Positions 1 to 9,630 of a stretch of DNA of 64,000 bases are shown piece by piece. The stretch comes from Trichobilharzia szidati. Lineage: Eukaryota > Platyhelminthes > Trematoda > Strigeidida > Schistosomatidae. The notes below the pieces were generated by a model, which saw only the letters and a program-made list of their open reading frames with translations, did no database searches and was not told the origin of the DNA. The position numbers were made by a program, and so were the translations under genes. How positions within the stretch are numbered: the first letter of the stretch is position 1; every line of letters starts with the position of its first letter. The DNA lies in contig OX235273.1 in NCBI GenBank assembly GCA_944472155.2, positions 9,521,204 through 9,585,203 on the forward strand, in the 5' to 3' direction.

Positions 1-238
1 ACAACAGCTGTCTGCCTTCATACGATCAACACTGAAGGTCAAATGACCTGCCAGGAAAGATAAGCAGCAGATAAGGCGCTACTATGCCAGCAAAATGAAA
101 TAGTCAACAATCTTTTGTCCACGACAACGAATACGCTAAAGGAGATGGACTGGATATTGATTCAGAGAGGCCTTCAAGTAATATCACACAGAACTCCTTA
201 GAGTGGAGCCCTAGTGGAAAGCAATAGCCTGGCTGTCT
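1..238 (+). mobile_element. LINE-A (RTE-like) 3' coding fragment, decayed
   Basis: Conceptual translation in broken frames matches the region after the reverse transcriptase that better copies in this window show at 3720-4090 and 28860-29130 (the stretch about oligo-like TG-GAC/ATTGG, then the TRQALEWN-like motif). Many stops and indels. It continues beyond the left edge. Assignment rests on similarity to the other copies here. Confidence 0.55.
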
Positions 239-530
239 GAGATTGATATAGACAACTTTATATGAAATGAAGTCTGGAGATAATTGGTGTCAAGGCTCAA
301 AACCGTTCTAAATGGCTTACGCAGATCTATTAACTCTTTGTAATTTATCATATCCAATTAAAAACTATAGTTCTTCAGTATTACTTATCATTTGCCCTCA
401 CTGATACTTCTGTTTATCATCTCTCCTTTGAATCTCTGTTTACTCTCTTCGTTTGCTGTGCTACATGGAGAGAGAGAGTGGCAACTCGAACTGCTGCACA
501 TCAATGTAAAGTTCTAACTTGAAACCAATC
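239..530 (+). mobile_element. LINE-B 3' end and 3' UTR fragment
   Basis: Around 270-340 the translation resembles the C-terminal stretch with the pattern WLETIG..AQN (compare 31640-31690 on the minus strand and 48400-48440 on the plus). It is followed by the same T/C-rich 3' UTR ending in a block with TGGCAACT and AAAGTTCTA that recurs at 31450-31620, 48480-48635 and, reversed, 13130-13240. Degenerate copy. Confidence 0.6.
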
Positions 531-667
531 AGTCAGTGTGTGGTGACACATACATAAGAAGGAGTAATCGTGCTTTGCATATGAAGACTGCACAACACAT
601 ATACCTAAATAGTTAAACGCTGATGACAGCAGACTACCAGCTTCGTTTAAACCTAAACAACTTAACT

Positions 668-688
668 AAGATTTCTAAGTACTAACAC
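668..688 (+). repeat. 21-bp direct repeat, left copy (target-site duplication)
   Basis: These 21 bases are repeated exactly at 1956-1976. The two copies bracket a composite of SINE S1 plus LINE-A, as expected for target-primed insertion. Confidence 0.8.
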
Positions 689-694
689 ACTAAT

Positions 695-1105
695 ACTTGA
701 ATATCAATGAGATGCTCACTGGCAACTGGCCCTATTCAGGTAGGCCAGTGGGAAGTCGTGACCAGTAGGGTGCAGCAGGTCGGGTGTGAGGACAAATACG
801 CGCCACCGATGACATTGGTTAGCGGATGCGCTATATCGTGAATTGGCAGAAGTGAGAATTCATGGGTTGGCCATTGGATCTGGTCCCAGTGGCTGATGAA
901 TGGTCTACGAGCTCGCTAGCTTTGGAAGCAATAGGTCCTGGGTTCGAAACCCGGTGGGTGCGTACCGATGGGAATCCCAAACTAGGACGAAACAGCTGTC
1001 TGGCAGTACTCCCTGTAGGTTTTCCAATGGTTCTCTAACCAATGTCAGCTCATGATGAAATCCTGTAACCAATCAACCAAATCCCCCTACAAACCAATAC
1101 TTGAC
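695..1105 (+). mobile_element. SINE S1 (tRNA-headed, hammerhead family), decayed
   Basis: It has the S1 layout. A 5' body (around 710-850) is followed by a tRNA-like region with box-A-like and box-B-like blocks ending GGGTTCGAAACCC (about 880-955). A hammerhead-derived block with AACTAGGACGAAACAGCTG (about 980-1000) follows, then the S1 tail with TGGTTCTCTAACC. The CUGANGA half of the ribozyme core is destroyed, so no activity is expected. The copy runs directly into LINE-A sequence at about 1106. Confidence 0.75.
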
Positions 1106-1955
1106 TAACACTAATCTAGACTTCGCCGATGATATATGTCTGATTTCCCACAAATCGGAAGATATGCAAGCGAAAAGCAACAAGTTGGCAGAACAAGCAT
1201 CAAAGATAGGACTTCCTTAAGGTGAACATAGAGAAAACAGAGATGATGAAGATTCCTGGGCAACACCATCAGTAACAACAACAGACAACAATCAGCATAA
1301 ATGGAAGGAATCTGAAAGAAACAACCTCTTTTACCTACCTGGGAAGCATCGTCTCACCTACAGGCGGACGGAACTGACAAGGATATCAAAGCAAGAATCG
1401 GAAAAGCAAGACAAACTTTCACTACTCTCCAGTCTGTGTAGAGGTCAACAGCACTACTCAGCATCAAAAATAAGATCCGGATTTCCAACTCCAATGTGAA
1501 GTCAGTCAGTGCTACTATACGGATCAGAGACTTGACGCGTCATAAAGAGCACCTCAAACAAACTACAGACTTTCATTAACAGTTGTCTTCGCTCAATACT
1601 CAAGATCAGATGGCCGGCCAGAAAAGATCATCAATAGGGACCTGTGGGAGCGAACCAACCAGGAACCGATTGTGCAACAAATCTGCAGGAAGAAATGGAG
1701 GTGGATTGGCCATACTCTGAGGAAACCATCAAGTGACATCACTAGATAAGCCCTCAAGTGGAATTTGAAAAGGAAGCGGCGAGTTGGTCGTCAGTGCAAG
1801 GGTGACTTGGAGGAGGTCATGTGAAGAGGAGATGAAAGCGTGTGGGCAGACTTGGAGCCAGGTGAAGACTCCAGCAGAGAACCGAACGCAATGGAGACGC
1901 ACGGCTGAAGCCCTATGTTCCTCTAGGAATTAAAGGAAACAATAATAATAATGAT
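1106..1955 (+). mobile_element. LINE-A (RTE-like) 5'-truncated fragment
   Basis: It starts in the RT palm (DFADDICLIS-like) and runs through the thumb and C-terminal region to the family 3' end at about 1915-1950, CCTATGTTCC then an AAT microsatellite. Frameshifts and stops are frequent. It is closely parallel to 28355-29190. Together with the preceding SINE S1 it lies between the 21-bp direct repeats. Confidence 0.8.
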
Positions 1956-1976
1956 AAGATTTCTAAGTACTAACAC
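1956..1976 (+). repeat. 21-bp direct repeat, right copy (target-site duplication)
   Basis: Exact repeat of 668-688, lying just after the AAT microsatellite tail of LINE-A. The tail-then-duplication order is what target-primed reverse transcription leaves. Confidence 0.8.
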
Positions 1977-2000
1977 TAATAATCTAATAATGATAATCTA

Positions 2001-2006
2001 ACTTAC
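2001..2006 (-). promoter_or_regulatory. Splice donor GTAAGT after exon 2
   Basis: Consensus donor in phase 0, the same phase and hexamer as the exon 1 donor at 7712-7707. It precedes the in-frame TAG at 2000-1998 by only one codon, which argues that the open frame ends by splicing and not by translation stop. Confidence 0.7.
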
Positions 2007-3113
2007 TAAAGATTGAGCAGCAGATTGATGATGAGTAGGCAACTGTGACAGATTATCAATTCCACTTGCTGCTGTTGTTGTCGTCGGTGGTGGTGCTGGT
2101 GGTGGCGGTGAAGTTGTTCCAACACCACTAGATCCAATTAAAAATCTTGGAAGTTGTTTTAATAAATTCAATTGTTGATCACAAAGATTGAAGGAGGAAT
2201 TTATAAACTCTGAACCACTACTACTAGCAGAAGGAGTAGTAGTATTGTTATTATTGTATTGATGATGACTTGTTGAGAAGGCTGTAGCAATCGATTGAGT
2301 AACTTGATTATTATTATTATTAAATGATTTATCTGTTCCACTGGTCTGATTGACAACGTCTACAGGATTATGAAACTGTGCTGCTCCTCCTGCTGATGAA
2401 GAAGAGGTGAGAATAACAGGTGAATTAGGATTATTGGTACAATTTAAAGGCAGTGAACTGTTCGAAGCAGTAGGATAGACTGGGAGGCTGGATGCTGTCC
2501 GTGAATGTTGTAAGAGTAAGGCAGCTACAGCCGCCTGACTAATAGAAGATAATAAATTCGACTGGAAAATTGGAGTAGTTGATGGACAACACAATGATGA
2601 ATTCACCTGACCGCTACCAGTGGATCCAAGACCAAGAAAGGAGTAGAGAGCAGAGGCTGCACTAGGATTCGAGGAGATAAACCGATCGACAGCACCACCA
2701 ACACTTAATTCAGATGATGATAATAAGCCGGTATTATCTGAACTTGAACTCCTTGAATACTTAGTACCTTCAATTGAAGGTGTTAAACAATTCGATGCTG
2801 AATAACTGTTGTTAATTGGTGTAGATAAAAAATTTCGTGTTATATTTGAACTAGATATATCCAAACTGTTCACAGAACTGCTAGCAGGTGAAGAGAATGA
2901 TATCCGATTGGTTGAAGTTTCGTTTGTACTACGATTATGATGTTGATGTTGTTGGGTATATGTAGTACTGTCTACAATCGATCTCAACTGTTCAGAAGAA
3001 TCTGAAAGTCCGTTGAGATTTCTATCTGAAGTGTTATGCAATAGAGATCTAGCCGATGATTCTTCGTTTAAAAATGTTCGACGATCGAATTCAGCAGATG
3101 ATTGAGATGCAGG
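2007..3113 (-). CDS. Exon 2 of pipsqueak-type HTH protein gene
   Basis: This minus-strand exon is open in one frame for 1,107 nt, exactly 369 codons. Its 5' edge is set by an acceptor AG at 3115-3114 behind a T-rich tract; the reading frame continues upstream of the first apparent Met-like codon at 3041 as far as that AG. The encoded segment is low-complexity and rich in Ser, Thr, Asn and Gln, with a Pro run near its end and a short Ala/Leu-rich stretch encoded at about 2500-2560. No catalytic motif is visible. At 2006-2001 the minus strand reads GTAAGT, so the apparent ending Val-Ser-stop (2006-1998) is probably read-through into an intron. The next exon would lie left of the window, or in the repeat-rich 1-1997, where I see none. 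Composition is typical of transcription-factor tails; the function of this part is not known. Confidence 0.85.
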
Positions 3114-3175
3114 CTAATAATCATGGGAGAAAATAAAACAACCAGATAAATATTTTAAATATAAAAGAACAGAAC

Positions 3176-3290
3176 ACGTAATTCGGCGGTGTGAGAGGTC
3201 CTTTTCAGGGAATTCATTCTCCTCTCAAATGGCTATACAATCACATTTATATATACAATCTCTTTTTCATGAAACAGGGCAGTAGTAAAA
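3176..3290 (-). repeat. Dispersed repeat fragment, inverted relative to 7250-7360
   Basis: The reverse complement of this stretch matches 7250-7360 closely (shared blocks GAATTC, AAAAGG/AAAGAG CCTCT and TACGTGTT). Both lie in the same intron in opposite orientation. Family unknown. Confidence 0.5.
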
Positions 3291-3417
3291 GTGATGAGTT
3301 GTCACAATCATAACTGTTACATATTAATCAGTGCATAAATGGAGTTGAACAAGTGCATCAGAGTTACGTAATCAGATGTTTAAAACAATTAGTTCCCTTT
3401 ATGAATTTAGACAAAGC

Positions 3418-3432
3418 AATAAGGAGACGTAA
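3418..3432 (+). repeat. 15-bp target-site duplication, left copy
   Basis: AATAAGGAGACGTAA, repeated exactly at 4113-4127, flanking the LINE-A copy. Confidence 0.85.
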
Positions 3433-4112
3433 CCTCGCCTAGATTACCATCACCATCAACGGGAGGGATTTGAAAGAGGTTACTTCATTCACTTATCTAG
3501 CGAGCATTGTCTCAACTACAGGAGGAACGGACGAGGATGTCAAATCGAGAATCGGGAAGGCGAGAAACACATTCATCCACCTCAAACCAATCTGGAAATC
3601 TTCGTCACTCAGCAACACTAAACAACAAAATTCGGATTTTCAATACAAACGTCAAGTCAGTCAGTTCTTCTATACGGATCAGAAACTTGGTGGGTCACAA
3701 AGAATATTTCCAACAGCCTGTTGCAGACCTTTATCAACAACTGTCTTCGTTCTATACTGATGATCAGATGGCCGGAAAGAATCACCAACAAGAAACTATG
3801 GGAACAAACAAAGCAAGAACCAATCGCCCAACAAATATGCAGGAGAAAGTGGAGATGGATTGGACACTCGCTGAGGAGGCCACTGGGTGACATCGCGCGT
3901 CAGGCCAATGCTCGAGTGGAACCTGAAAGGGAAGCGGCGAGTAGTGGGACGTCCAAGGGTGACATGGAGGAGATCGTGTGAAGAAGAGTTGAAACAGCAT
4001 GGACTAACATGGATGCAGGTGAAAAGTACAGCAAAAGACAGAAGCAAGTGGAGACGTGCAGTTGAAGCCCTATGTTCCACTAGGAACCCAAGGGAACAAT
4101 AACAACAATAAT
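3433..4112 (+). mobile_element. LINE-A (RTE-like), 5'-truncated intronic insertion
   Basis: This stretch encodes, with three or four frameshifts, the post-catalytic part of an RTE-type polyprotein. In order come a YL.SIVSTTGG motif, SRIGKARNTF, RWIGHSLRRP, GRPRVTWRR and an ending like WRRAVEALCSTRN. It finishes in the family tail CTAGGAACCCAAGGGAACAA plus an AAT microsatellite and has a perfect 15-bp duplication on each side. It lies within the HTH gene intron in the opposite orientation. It is a dead, 5'-truncated copy, but it shows the family 3' end precisely. Confidence 0.9.
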
Positions 4113-4127
4113 AATAAGGAGACGTAA
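4113..4127 (+). repeat. 15-bp target-site duplication, right copy
   Basis: Exact copy of 3418-3432, immediately after the LINE-A microsatellite tail. Confidence 0.85.
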
Positions 4128-4439
4128 TTTGTCTGAATCGTGTATTGTGTGTTTCCACAACACTTATTTCGAACAATCTGATCACACACAGACTTGTCGT
4201 AGGAGTATACATGAAATTAAGAGTTAAGAGGTGAGGGAATAAATTTAGGTCTAGTTAAAAGAACATATTGAAGGTCAAAATAACAATGAAGATCACTAAA
4301 CCAAATAACAGAGGTATTAGTACATTGTCTGGTATCAAAACAAACTTTACCAAAGAATGTTTAGTTAGTGTAATGACGAATTGTTTTTGATGAACGCATA
4401 AAGGTGGTTTAAACTTCCTAATTGCCAGCTAGGGCTTCC

Positions 4440-5560
4440 ACAAACTTTAGGACACTCGCTCCTCCAAACACGTTTTATAGATAGGCTTAAAAGATTTGTT
4501 AACGTCAATTTTATGTCCTACCTCTGTAATATGTTTCGCAATAGAGGAGCTAGGTCGTCTCTTTTCACCATTAATGGGTCCTGGGGATTCTATTTGCTTC
4601 TGAAGCCTTACTTGCAGAGATCGATGAGTCCTCCCTGTGTATGTGTGGCCACACGTACAGTGGGATGTGACATCAGTTTTCGCATGTTCAAAGGGCTTAG
4701 ATGGACATATTGACTTAACATTTTCAATTATTATGATACTAGCTGCATAAAAAGTCTTTTTAACAGCAGCGTTCAGCCGTTGTCTAGTTATCAAGTTGCT
4801 ATGATTTCCCATATAGGGTAGCTTGATGTACACGTCTTTCTTAGGGACGAGTTGGAGAATGAGTCTTGATGTTCTGACTGCTCCTAATGAACGTGTCTCG
4901 ATAATAATTATCGACCAGAGTTTGTGTCAGCTTTCTTTGTTCTTCATCAAGTGTCTCTTCAGTGCATATTCGTTGGATTCTACTGAAGATGCACCTCATT
5001 CCCTAAGGCTCTTTTGTACTGAACAGTGCAGAAACTGTGGTAATTAAGATAATGCCCCGTCCTGTCCAGGTAAGTTTTCTATACACAGACCGTTTCATCA
5101 GGCCGTCAACTAAACAATATATCTAGGAAAGATAAACAATTGCCTTCCTCTTCCCCAGATGTAAGTGATATGCTATTCTGAACTTTATTCATTCGATATA
5201 AAATCAGGTGGGGCAGAACAAGCCTTATCACTTATGATTGCAATGTCTTCGACATACCTTCTATAAATTGACACATTTTCGATTAAATCCTCCGATAGAC
5301 TGTCAATGTACAACATATTGATATCTGCTATAAAAAGGGACCCTAATAAACTTCCTATAGCAACACCATCAATCTGGCGGAATCAATCACCTTCAAATGT
5401 AAACCTAACATTGTTAGTACATAGAAGTAATAAATCCCTTAAATAATATATAGGGAACGGGATGAAAAAATTATTACATGTGGAAATGTAATCACACAAA
5501 ATGTCAACTGTTTTAAGTAGTAAATAAAGAGTTTACATAAAAATAGTTCATATATTAGAT
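4440..5560 (-). mobile_element. Penelope-like element, RT plus GIY-YIG remnants
   Basis: On the minus strand 5440-5180 reads as PLE reverse transcriptase: a FRQIDGVAIGS motif (FRQ preceded by an in-frame TGA) and, further on, IYRRYVEDIAII, equivalent to the catalytic RYVDD-type box with Glu for Asp. 4833-4447 continues with the linker and a GIY-YIG-like endonuclease start (HCTCGHTYTGRTHRS) and an IAKHITEVGH motif. The copy has frameshifts and stops between the parts. PLEs use this RT-then-endonuclease order. Non-functional remnant in the HTH gene intron. Confidence 0.85.
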
Positions 5561-5734
5561 GTATAATTTAATGAATGAGTTGTAATCAAGATGCAACATA
5601 GAAATAAAGGAAAATGTGATAACACGTAAGAGTTCTAAAGAAATAGAAGAATCATAGGGGTTTCGACAAACAAACAAAGTCAAGACAGCAGGAATCACCT
5701 AGGTTGTCGCCATGACAATAGGTAGGAGTGGTTG

Positions 5735-6060
5735 AATAATTTTCTTCCGTATGTATTGCACCGGTTTCTCTAATTGAATGGCATCTGCCTATCTCTATGT
5801 TTACATATCAGTCCACCTGCTCTCGTGGAGCCACATATACTGGTCGTGTGGCGCATATCCTGTCTAAAAGGGTCTAAAAGAACACTATCCCCCGCATGGC
5901 TACGAAAAGGTAATAGTGGCTGTATAAGAAGAAGTGCGATAATCGAACATCTCGTCAACACAGGTCACTTCCCCATCAACAAACGCCTCCTCCTTCAAAG
6001 TAATCTACAAAATGAAAAACAAGAACCTGCCGAGGGCAAGTTGCATTGTTGAAGTTTTAG
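5735..6060 (+). mobile_element. Penelope-like element, GIY-YIG endonuclease fragment
   Basis: Frame-shifted translation gives a CSRGATYTGRV motif, followed by LSKRV, PAWLRKG and SAIIEHLVNTGHF, the usual spacing of PLE endonuclease domains. It is opposite in orientation to the fragment at 4440-5560 and is followed by a short GA-rich run (6069-6084). Confidence 0.75.
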
Positions 6061-6099
6061 CCATTCAGGGAGAGAGAGAGAGAAACCGGAGCTGCACAT

Positions 6100-6770
6100 A
6101 CTAAAGAAAATTACTCAACCACTTCTACCATCATGGACACAACCTTTTACTGACTCAATTTAACTGCTCCTGTGGAGTGAGTCAGTTACATAGGTCGTAC
6201 AATTAGGCGCGTTTCTCGTCGAATTTCCGAACGTCACCCTGCGTGGTTAAGCGAAGGACAAACAAAATCTATTCGCAGCGCTATTCTATCTCATCTCGTG
6301 GATACAGAACACAAGATTGATGTTAACCAGGCTTTCAGAGTCATTTACCGCATACCAACAAATCTTAACTTCGCCTTAAGAGTTCGACTACTAAATATTG
6401 CTGAGGCTAATTTGTGCATCCAAAAGAAGTTAGTTCAGACATCATCTTTGCCCCGCTGGCCATCTAGGTTGGAGTAATCCTCAATTTTTGTGGAATTTTC
6501 CTAATTTTAGTTGATATTCTATTCGCTATTATATCTTTATTATTATTATAATTTAAGTATCTTTAACGGACTGTAATCTCATTTTGATCTTACTTTACAA
6601 ATCGATATTATTTAAAAAACACTAATACTGTTATTGACTACTATTCTAGAATGTTCTACGTCTATAAACATATATATATATAATTGTAGAGCCGGAAGAG
6701 GAATTTATCGAAAAGGATATTCTTTGCTCGATTATTTTGTGTTTTATAGACTCTTTGTTTTTCTAACTCC
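6100..6770 (+). mobile_element. Penelope-like element, endonuclease and 3' UTR
   Basis: 6150-6470 matches the endonuclease coded on the minus strand at 43200-42910: YIGRT-like, EHPAWLSEGQ, AILSHLVDTEHKIDVN and a YRIPTNLNF run. 6480-6770 is the matching 3' UTR, nearly identical to the reverse complement of 42600-42890, including the block ATTGTAGAGCCGGAAGAGG at about 6685. Frames are broken. Confidence 0.85.
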
Positions 6771-6949
6771 TTATAACTCTTGTATTTCTGTAGAACTCTT
6801 ACGTAACTCTATGTTTTCCTTATATTTCAATATGCATCTTGATTACAACTGACTCATTAAATTACTCACTTTGTTACGTAACTGATACACTCGTCTGTTC
6901 AAATATTCTTACGTATTGGCGAATACTAACAACTACGATTGTCACATTT

Positions 6950-7215
6950 TTAGGACTAGACACAAACATTACACTAGTTACTGACTAGTATCCAATCAAA
7001 ATATATCCAATACAGTCCTACAGGAGGTCAGTCGTGAGCCCAAATAGTTCAGTGATAACGTCTCAGACGGCAGAACACACTGGGTGACGCCGGTTCGAAT
7101 CTCAGATGGGACATTAGTTCCAGATACGCCTTACTGACTGGTGAGTGCCAACTAGCACGAAACCTAGGTCCAGGCAAGGCTTCCTGCCAACTGCCTCCAA
7201 CCATCTAATACTAAC
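6950..7215 (+). mobile_element. SINE S3 fragment with hammerhead-like block
   Basis: 7035-7120 is a tRNA-like head (box-B-like GGTTCGAATCTC). 7125-7185 carries the S3 ribozyme-like segment: TGGTGAGTGCC, then AACTAGCACGAAACC, then TAGGTCCAGGCAAGG. It ends with the S3 block CTGCCTCCAACCATC. The core reads CUGGUGA, not CUGAUGA. An S3 tail-like piece (GGACTAGACACA..) lies just upstream at 6955-7000. Confidence 0.65.
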
Positions 7216-7249
7216 AATGATTATGACAACTCATCACTTTCGTCACTAC

Positions 7250-7360
7250 CCTCTTTCAGGAAAAAAAGAATTGCATATAACTGCGACTGTACAGCTATTA
7301 AAGAGGTAAATGAATTCGCCGAAAAGAGCCTCTTCACCGCTGAACTACGTGTTTTTTTCT
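7250..7360 (+). repeat. Dispersed repeat fragment, partner of 3176-3290
   Basis: Inverted match to 3176-3290 in the same intron; see that entry. Confidence 0.5.
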
Positions 7361-7464
7361 GGATTGGAAATTATTCATGAAAATTTTAAATATAACTCAA
7401 AATGATAAAACAAAACAAAAAATGGTTCTAATCAATATTTTCAAATTTGGAGCTTTTTGACGTT

Positions 7465-7575
7465 TCAGCAGCAGTTGATAAGGTTGCTAGTCTCATACGT
7501 CCAACCTTCGCTTCTTTTTACCGGGCTTACTAGTGGGTTAAGAGTAGCAAAGGGGTTTAGGACTGCGTCAACAGC
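7465..7575 (-). mobile_element. SINE S2 body fragment
   Basis: It resembles the S2 body seen at 17860-17940: AAGGTTGCTAG and CTCAT..CCAACCTTCG, then GGCTTA. Neither head nor tail is recognisable. Confidence 0.45.
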
Positions 7576-7664
7576 CAGGGAGTGAATTTCAATTATTCTA
7601 CTGAAAAAGAATTACTAACCATTAAAAGCCTACTGGGGAGTGGAGGGGGGGTCAGTGTGCCTAC

Positions 7665-7690
7665 ACACGCACACACATACACACACACTT
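7665..7690 (+). repeat. CA-rich microsatellite beside the exon 1 donor
   Basis: ACACACGCACACACATAC-type repeat lying 20-45 bp into the intron, transcribed as (TG)n just after the GTAAGT donor on the minus strand. Intronic TG tracts near donors can influence splicing in other animals; here that is only a possibility. Confidence 0.7.
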
Positions 7691-7706
7691 GTATGAGTTT
7701 CCGCAT

Positions 7707-7712
7707 ACTTAC
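7707..7712 (-). promoter_or_regulatory. Splice donor GTAAGT ending exon 1
   Basis: Consensus donor in phase 0. Beyond it the open frame turns into the translated TG microsatellite, which marks the coding limit. With the acceptor at 3115-3114 it defines a 4,599-nt intron (7712-3114). Confidence 0.9.
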
Positions 7713-9630
7713 AGAATCAATTGGAAAATTTGTAATCATATTAACATCATTCATAAACTCTGTAGGGCATAAACAATCATGATTAAATGATGATAATAAT
7801 AATCGATTAGTTGAGCTGTTGTCATTCGTACAACTTTGTATGTGATCACTTCTCAAATCATTAGTCATAATATTATGATCGGCAGGATGTACTTTTAAAT
7901 AATTATTATTTGTTAATGATGAAAGGCATGCATGGTTAATATTTATTGCCTGAGAGAGATTATTTAACTTTAATTTGGATAGATTACAATTATTCATCAC
8001 AGTTGTAGAAGTAGGAGTGGAAGTAGAAGTAGGCGCCGCCAATATACCAGGATCTTCTACTAGAATATCAGATGGTAATAAAGGATTCCCAGATATACCG
8101 GTGGTAGCATTATTTGTAGATGTTATGAAAGACGATGTAGATGTCATGTTTATTGCTTGTTGCTCAGAGGATAATGAGGATGACGATTGTTGGTGTTGTT
8201 GTTGTAACGACCCAGTAAATGCATTATTGGCAGTCCACGAACGCATTGGAACTTGTGTAGGCAAACCGGCAGCATTATGCCAAGGACTTTCAATACGACC
8301 AATTTTACAAAGAGGAGTATTAAAACACTTGGTCATATTGGATATACTGTTATTATTATCATATAAATTGCTTTGATGCGTAGTATTTTGACCAAAAACG
8401 TTGTTGATTCAATGATGATAAACACAAATCAGATGAACAAGATGACTCTGTACCGATTCGATCACATGATATTAACGAACGAATACAATTCATATCACAG
8501 GTACTGGCAGAAGATACACCTCTGATATTGTCTAATGGGGGGAAGGATAAATTCTCTACATGATTCATGCCTCTTCCAGATAATTTTGTTTGTTGTTTAT
8601 TATGATGAGGATGGTGAGGGTGATGAGGATGATTATCTAGATTTCTTGTTCTACCAATATTAACTTTACGATTTATTCCACAGGAGAGTTTCGCTGGCAA
8701 AGAAGTAGTTATCGAGGCGGCATTCGTCTGTTCGTCGACTGGTGAACCAGTACGTTTACATGAGGATGATGTAGACGTTTGACGAGATGAATTTGTCCCT
8801 GGTAACAAGTTACCTTTTCTACTGGAATCAGTCGAGGCAGTATTGCCAGCACTACCTGTTGAACCTGCCAGTGTTTGATGATGATACGATTTAAAACGTA
8901 AATTCGGTAGAATGATACCATTTTTACGCACATAATCGCATAGAGAGGATTTAGCTAAATTATACTTTTGTGCAGCACGACGCATAGATATCTGTGAGCC
9001 TAAGACATCATTCACAGCTAACTCGAGTAGCTCACGGCGTTCTGCAGGTTTATGACGAGGACGTCGAACAGTTGTAGTAGTAGTTGTTGTTGGTGTTGTT
9101 GTTGTGGTGGTGATGGTTGTCGTGTTGGTTGTAGTAGTAATGGGTGAGACATTTGTTGTAGGATTTGAACTACTGGTGTTGATTGTAGTCACACAAGTGA
9201 ACTGACTGTCAACGGATAATGATTGACTCGGTGATAATCCAATAGTTGTACTGGGTGATGAGTGTGCAGGAGGGATATTCGGGTCTGATAATCGTTCTAT
9301 TGCACATATTTTAGGCAGTTGAGGGGGTTCAATAGTCGGTGGGGATGACAATGGGGATGTAATGATGAAAGATTCTTGAGTAGTAGTAGGGGTAGCAGTA
9401 TTCGTAGGAGGAGTCGGAGTACTGGCAATCAATTCAGCTGTTGTAGTATCTTGTTCAAAATATTGATTTGACACACTATCGTTACATTTTGTTTGTTCTT
9501 CCGTTACTGGGGTATATACACCACCGCCACCAATTGAATCGATAGCTTCAAAACGTGGTATAATACTTTGAGCATCAGAAGAAAAAGGTGGAGTTTCACG
9601 ATTAGTATCTGTGGATTGTGATTGTGACAT
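7713..9630 (-). CDS. Pipsqueak-type HTH protein, exon 1 (one frameshift)
   Basis: Probable DNA-binding transcription factor acting in the nucleus. The start is the ATG at 9630-9628, the first Met after an in-frame TGA about 30 nt upstream. Residues 1-187 are Ser/Thr/Pro-rich with a Thr run at about 163-187. Residues 189-240 form the DNA-binding domain: a basic lead (RRPRHKPAERRE), then helices around LLELAVNDVL, ISMRRAAQKYNL and SSLCDYVRKNG. That pattern is a psq/CENP-B-like helix-turn-helix, in which the R-R-A-A turn and S-L-x-x-Y-V recognition helix are expected. His-Pro repeats fall near 334-343. After residue 412 the frame breaks, and the following open frame runs to the phase-0 donor at 7712. 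The exon is 1,918 nt, one more than a multiple of three, so a single surplus base restores 639 codons. Closest families by memory are psq/BAB/E93-type proteins; I cannot choose among them. Confidence 0.88.
8361..8408 (-). other. Frameshift window in exon 1 (A5 run at 8394-8398)
   Basis: The upstream frame closes at TGA 8361-8359. The downstream frame is closed upstream by a TGA near 8410. Both frames look coding, so the shift must fall in this overlap. The overlap contains TTTTT on the minus strand (8394-8398); one T fewer joins the frames with ordinary residues on both sides. Confidence 0.8.

Noticed and set aside
1998..2006. Natural C-terminus Val-Ser-stop for the HTH protein
   Set aside because: The codons coincide with a consensus GTAAGT donor in the same phase as the previous intron; splicing is likelier.
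6070..6085. GA-rich run as regulatory GAGA site
   Set aside because: A short simple repeat between two PLE fragments with no promoter context.
7975..8376. Plus-strand 133-codon frame opposite exon 1
   Set aside because: A shadow of the HTH gene exon; composition mirrors the antisense of Ser/Thr/Asn codons.
8709..8933. Minus-strand 74-codon frame overlapping exon 1
   Set aside because: An alternative frame within the HTH exon without its own start context or splice signals.
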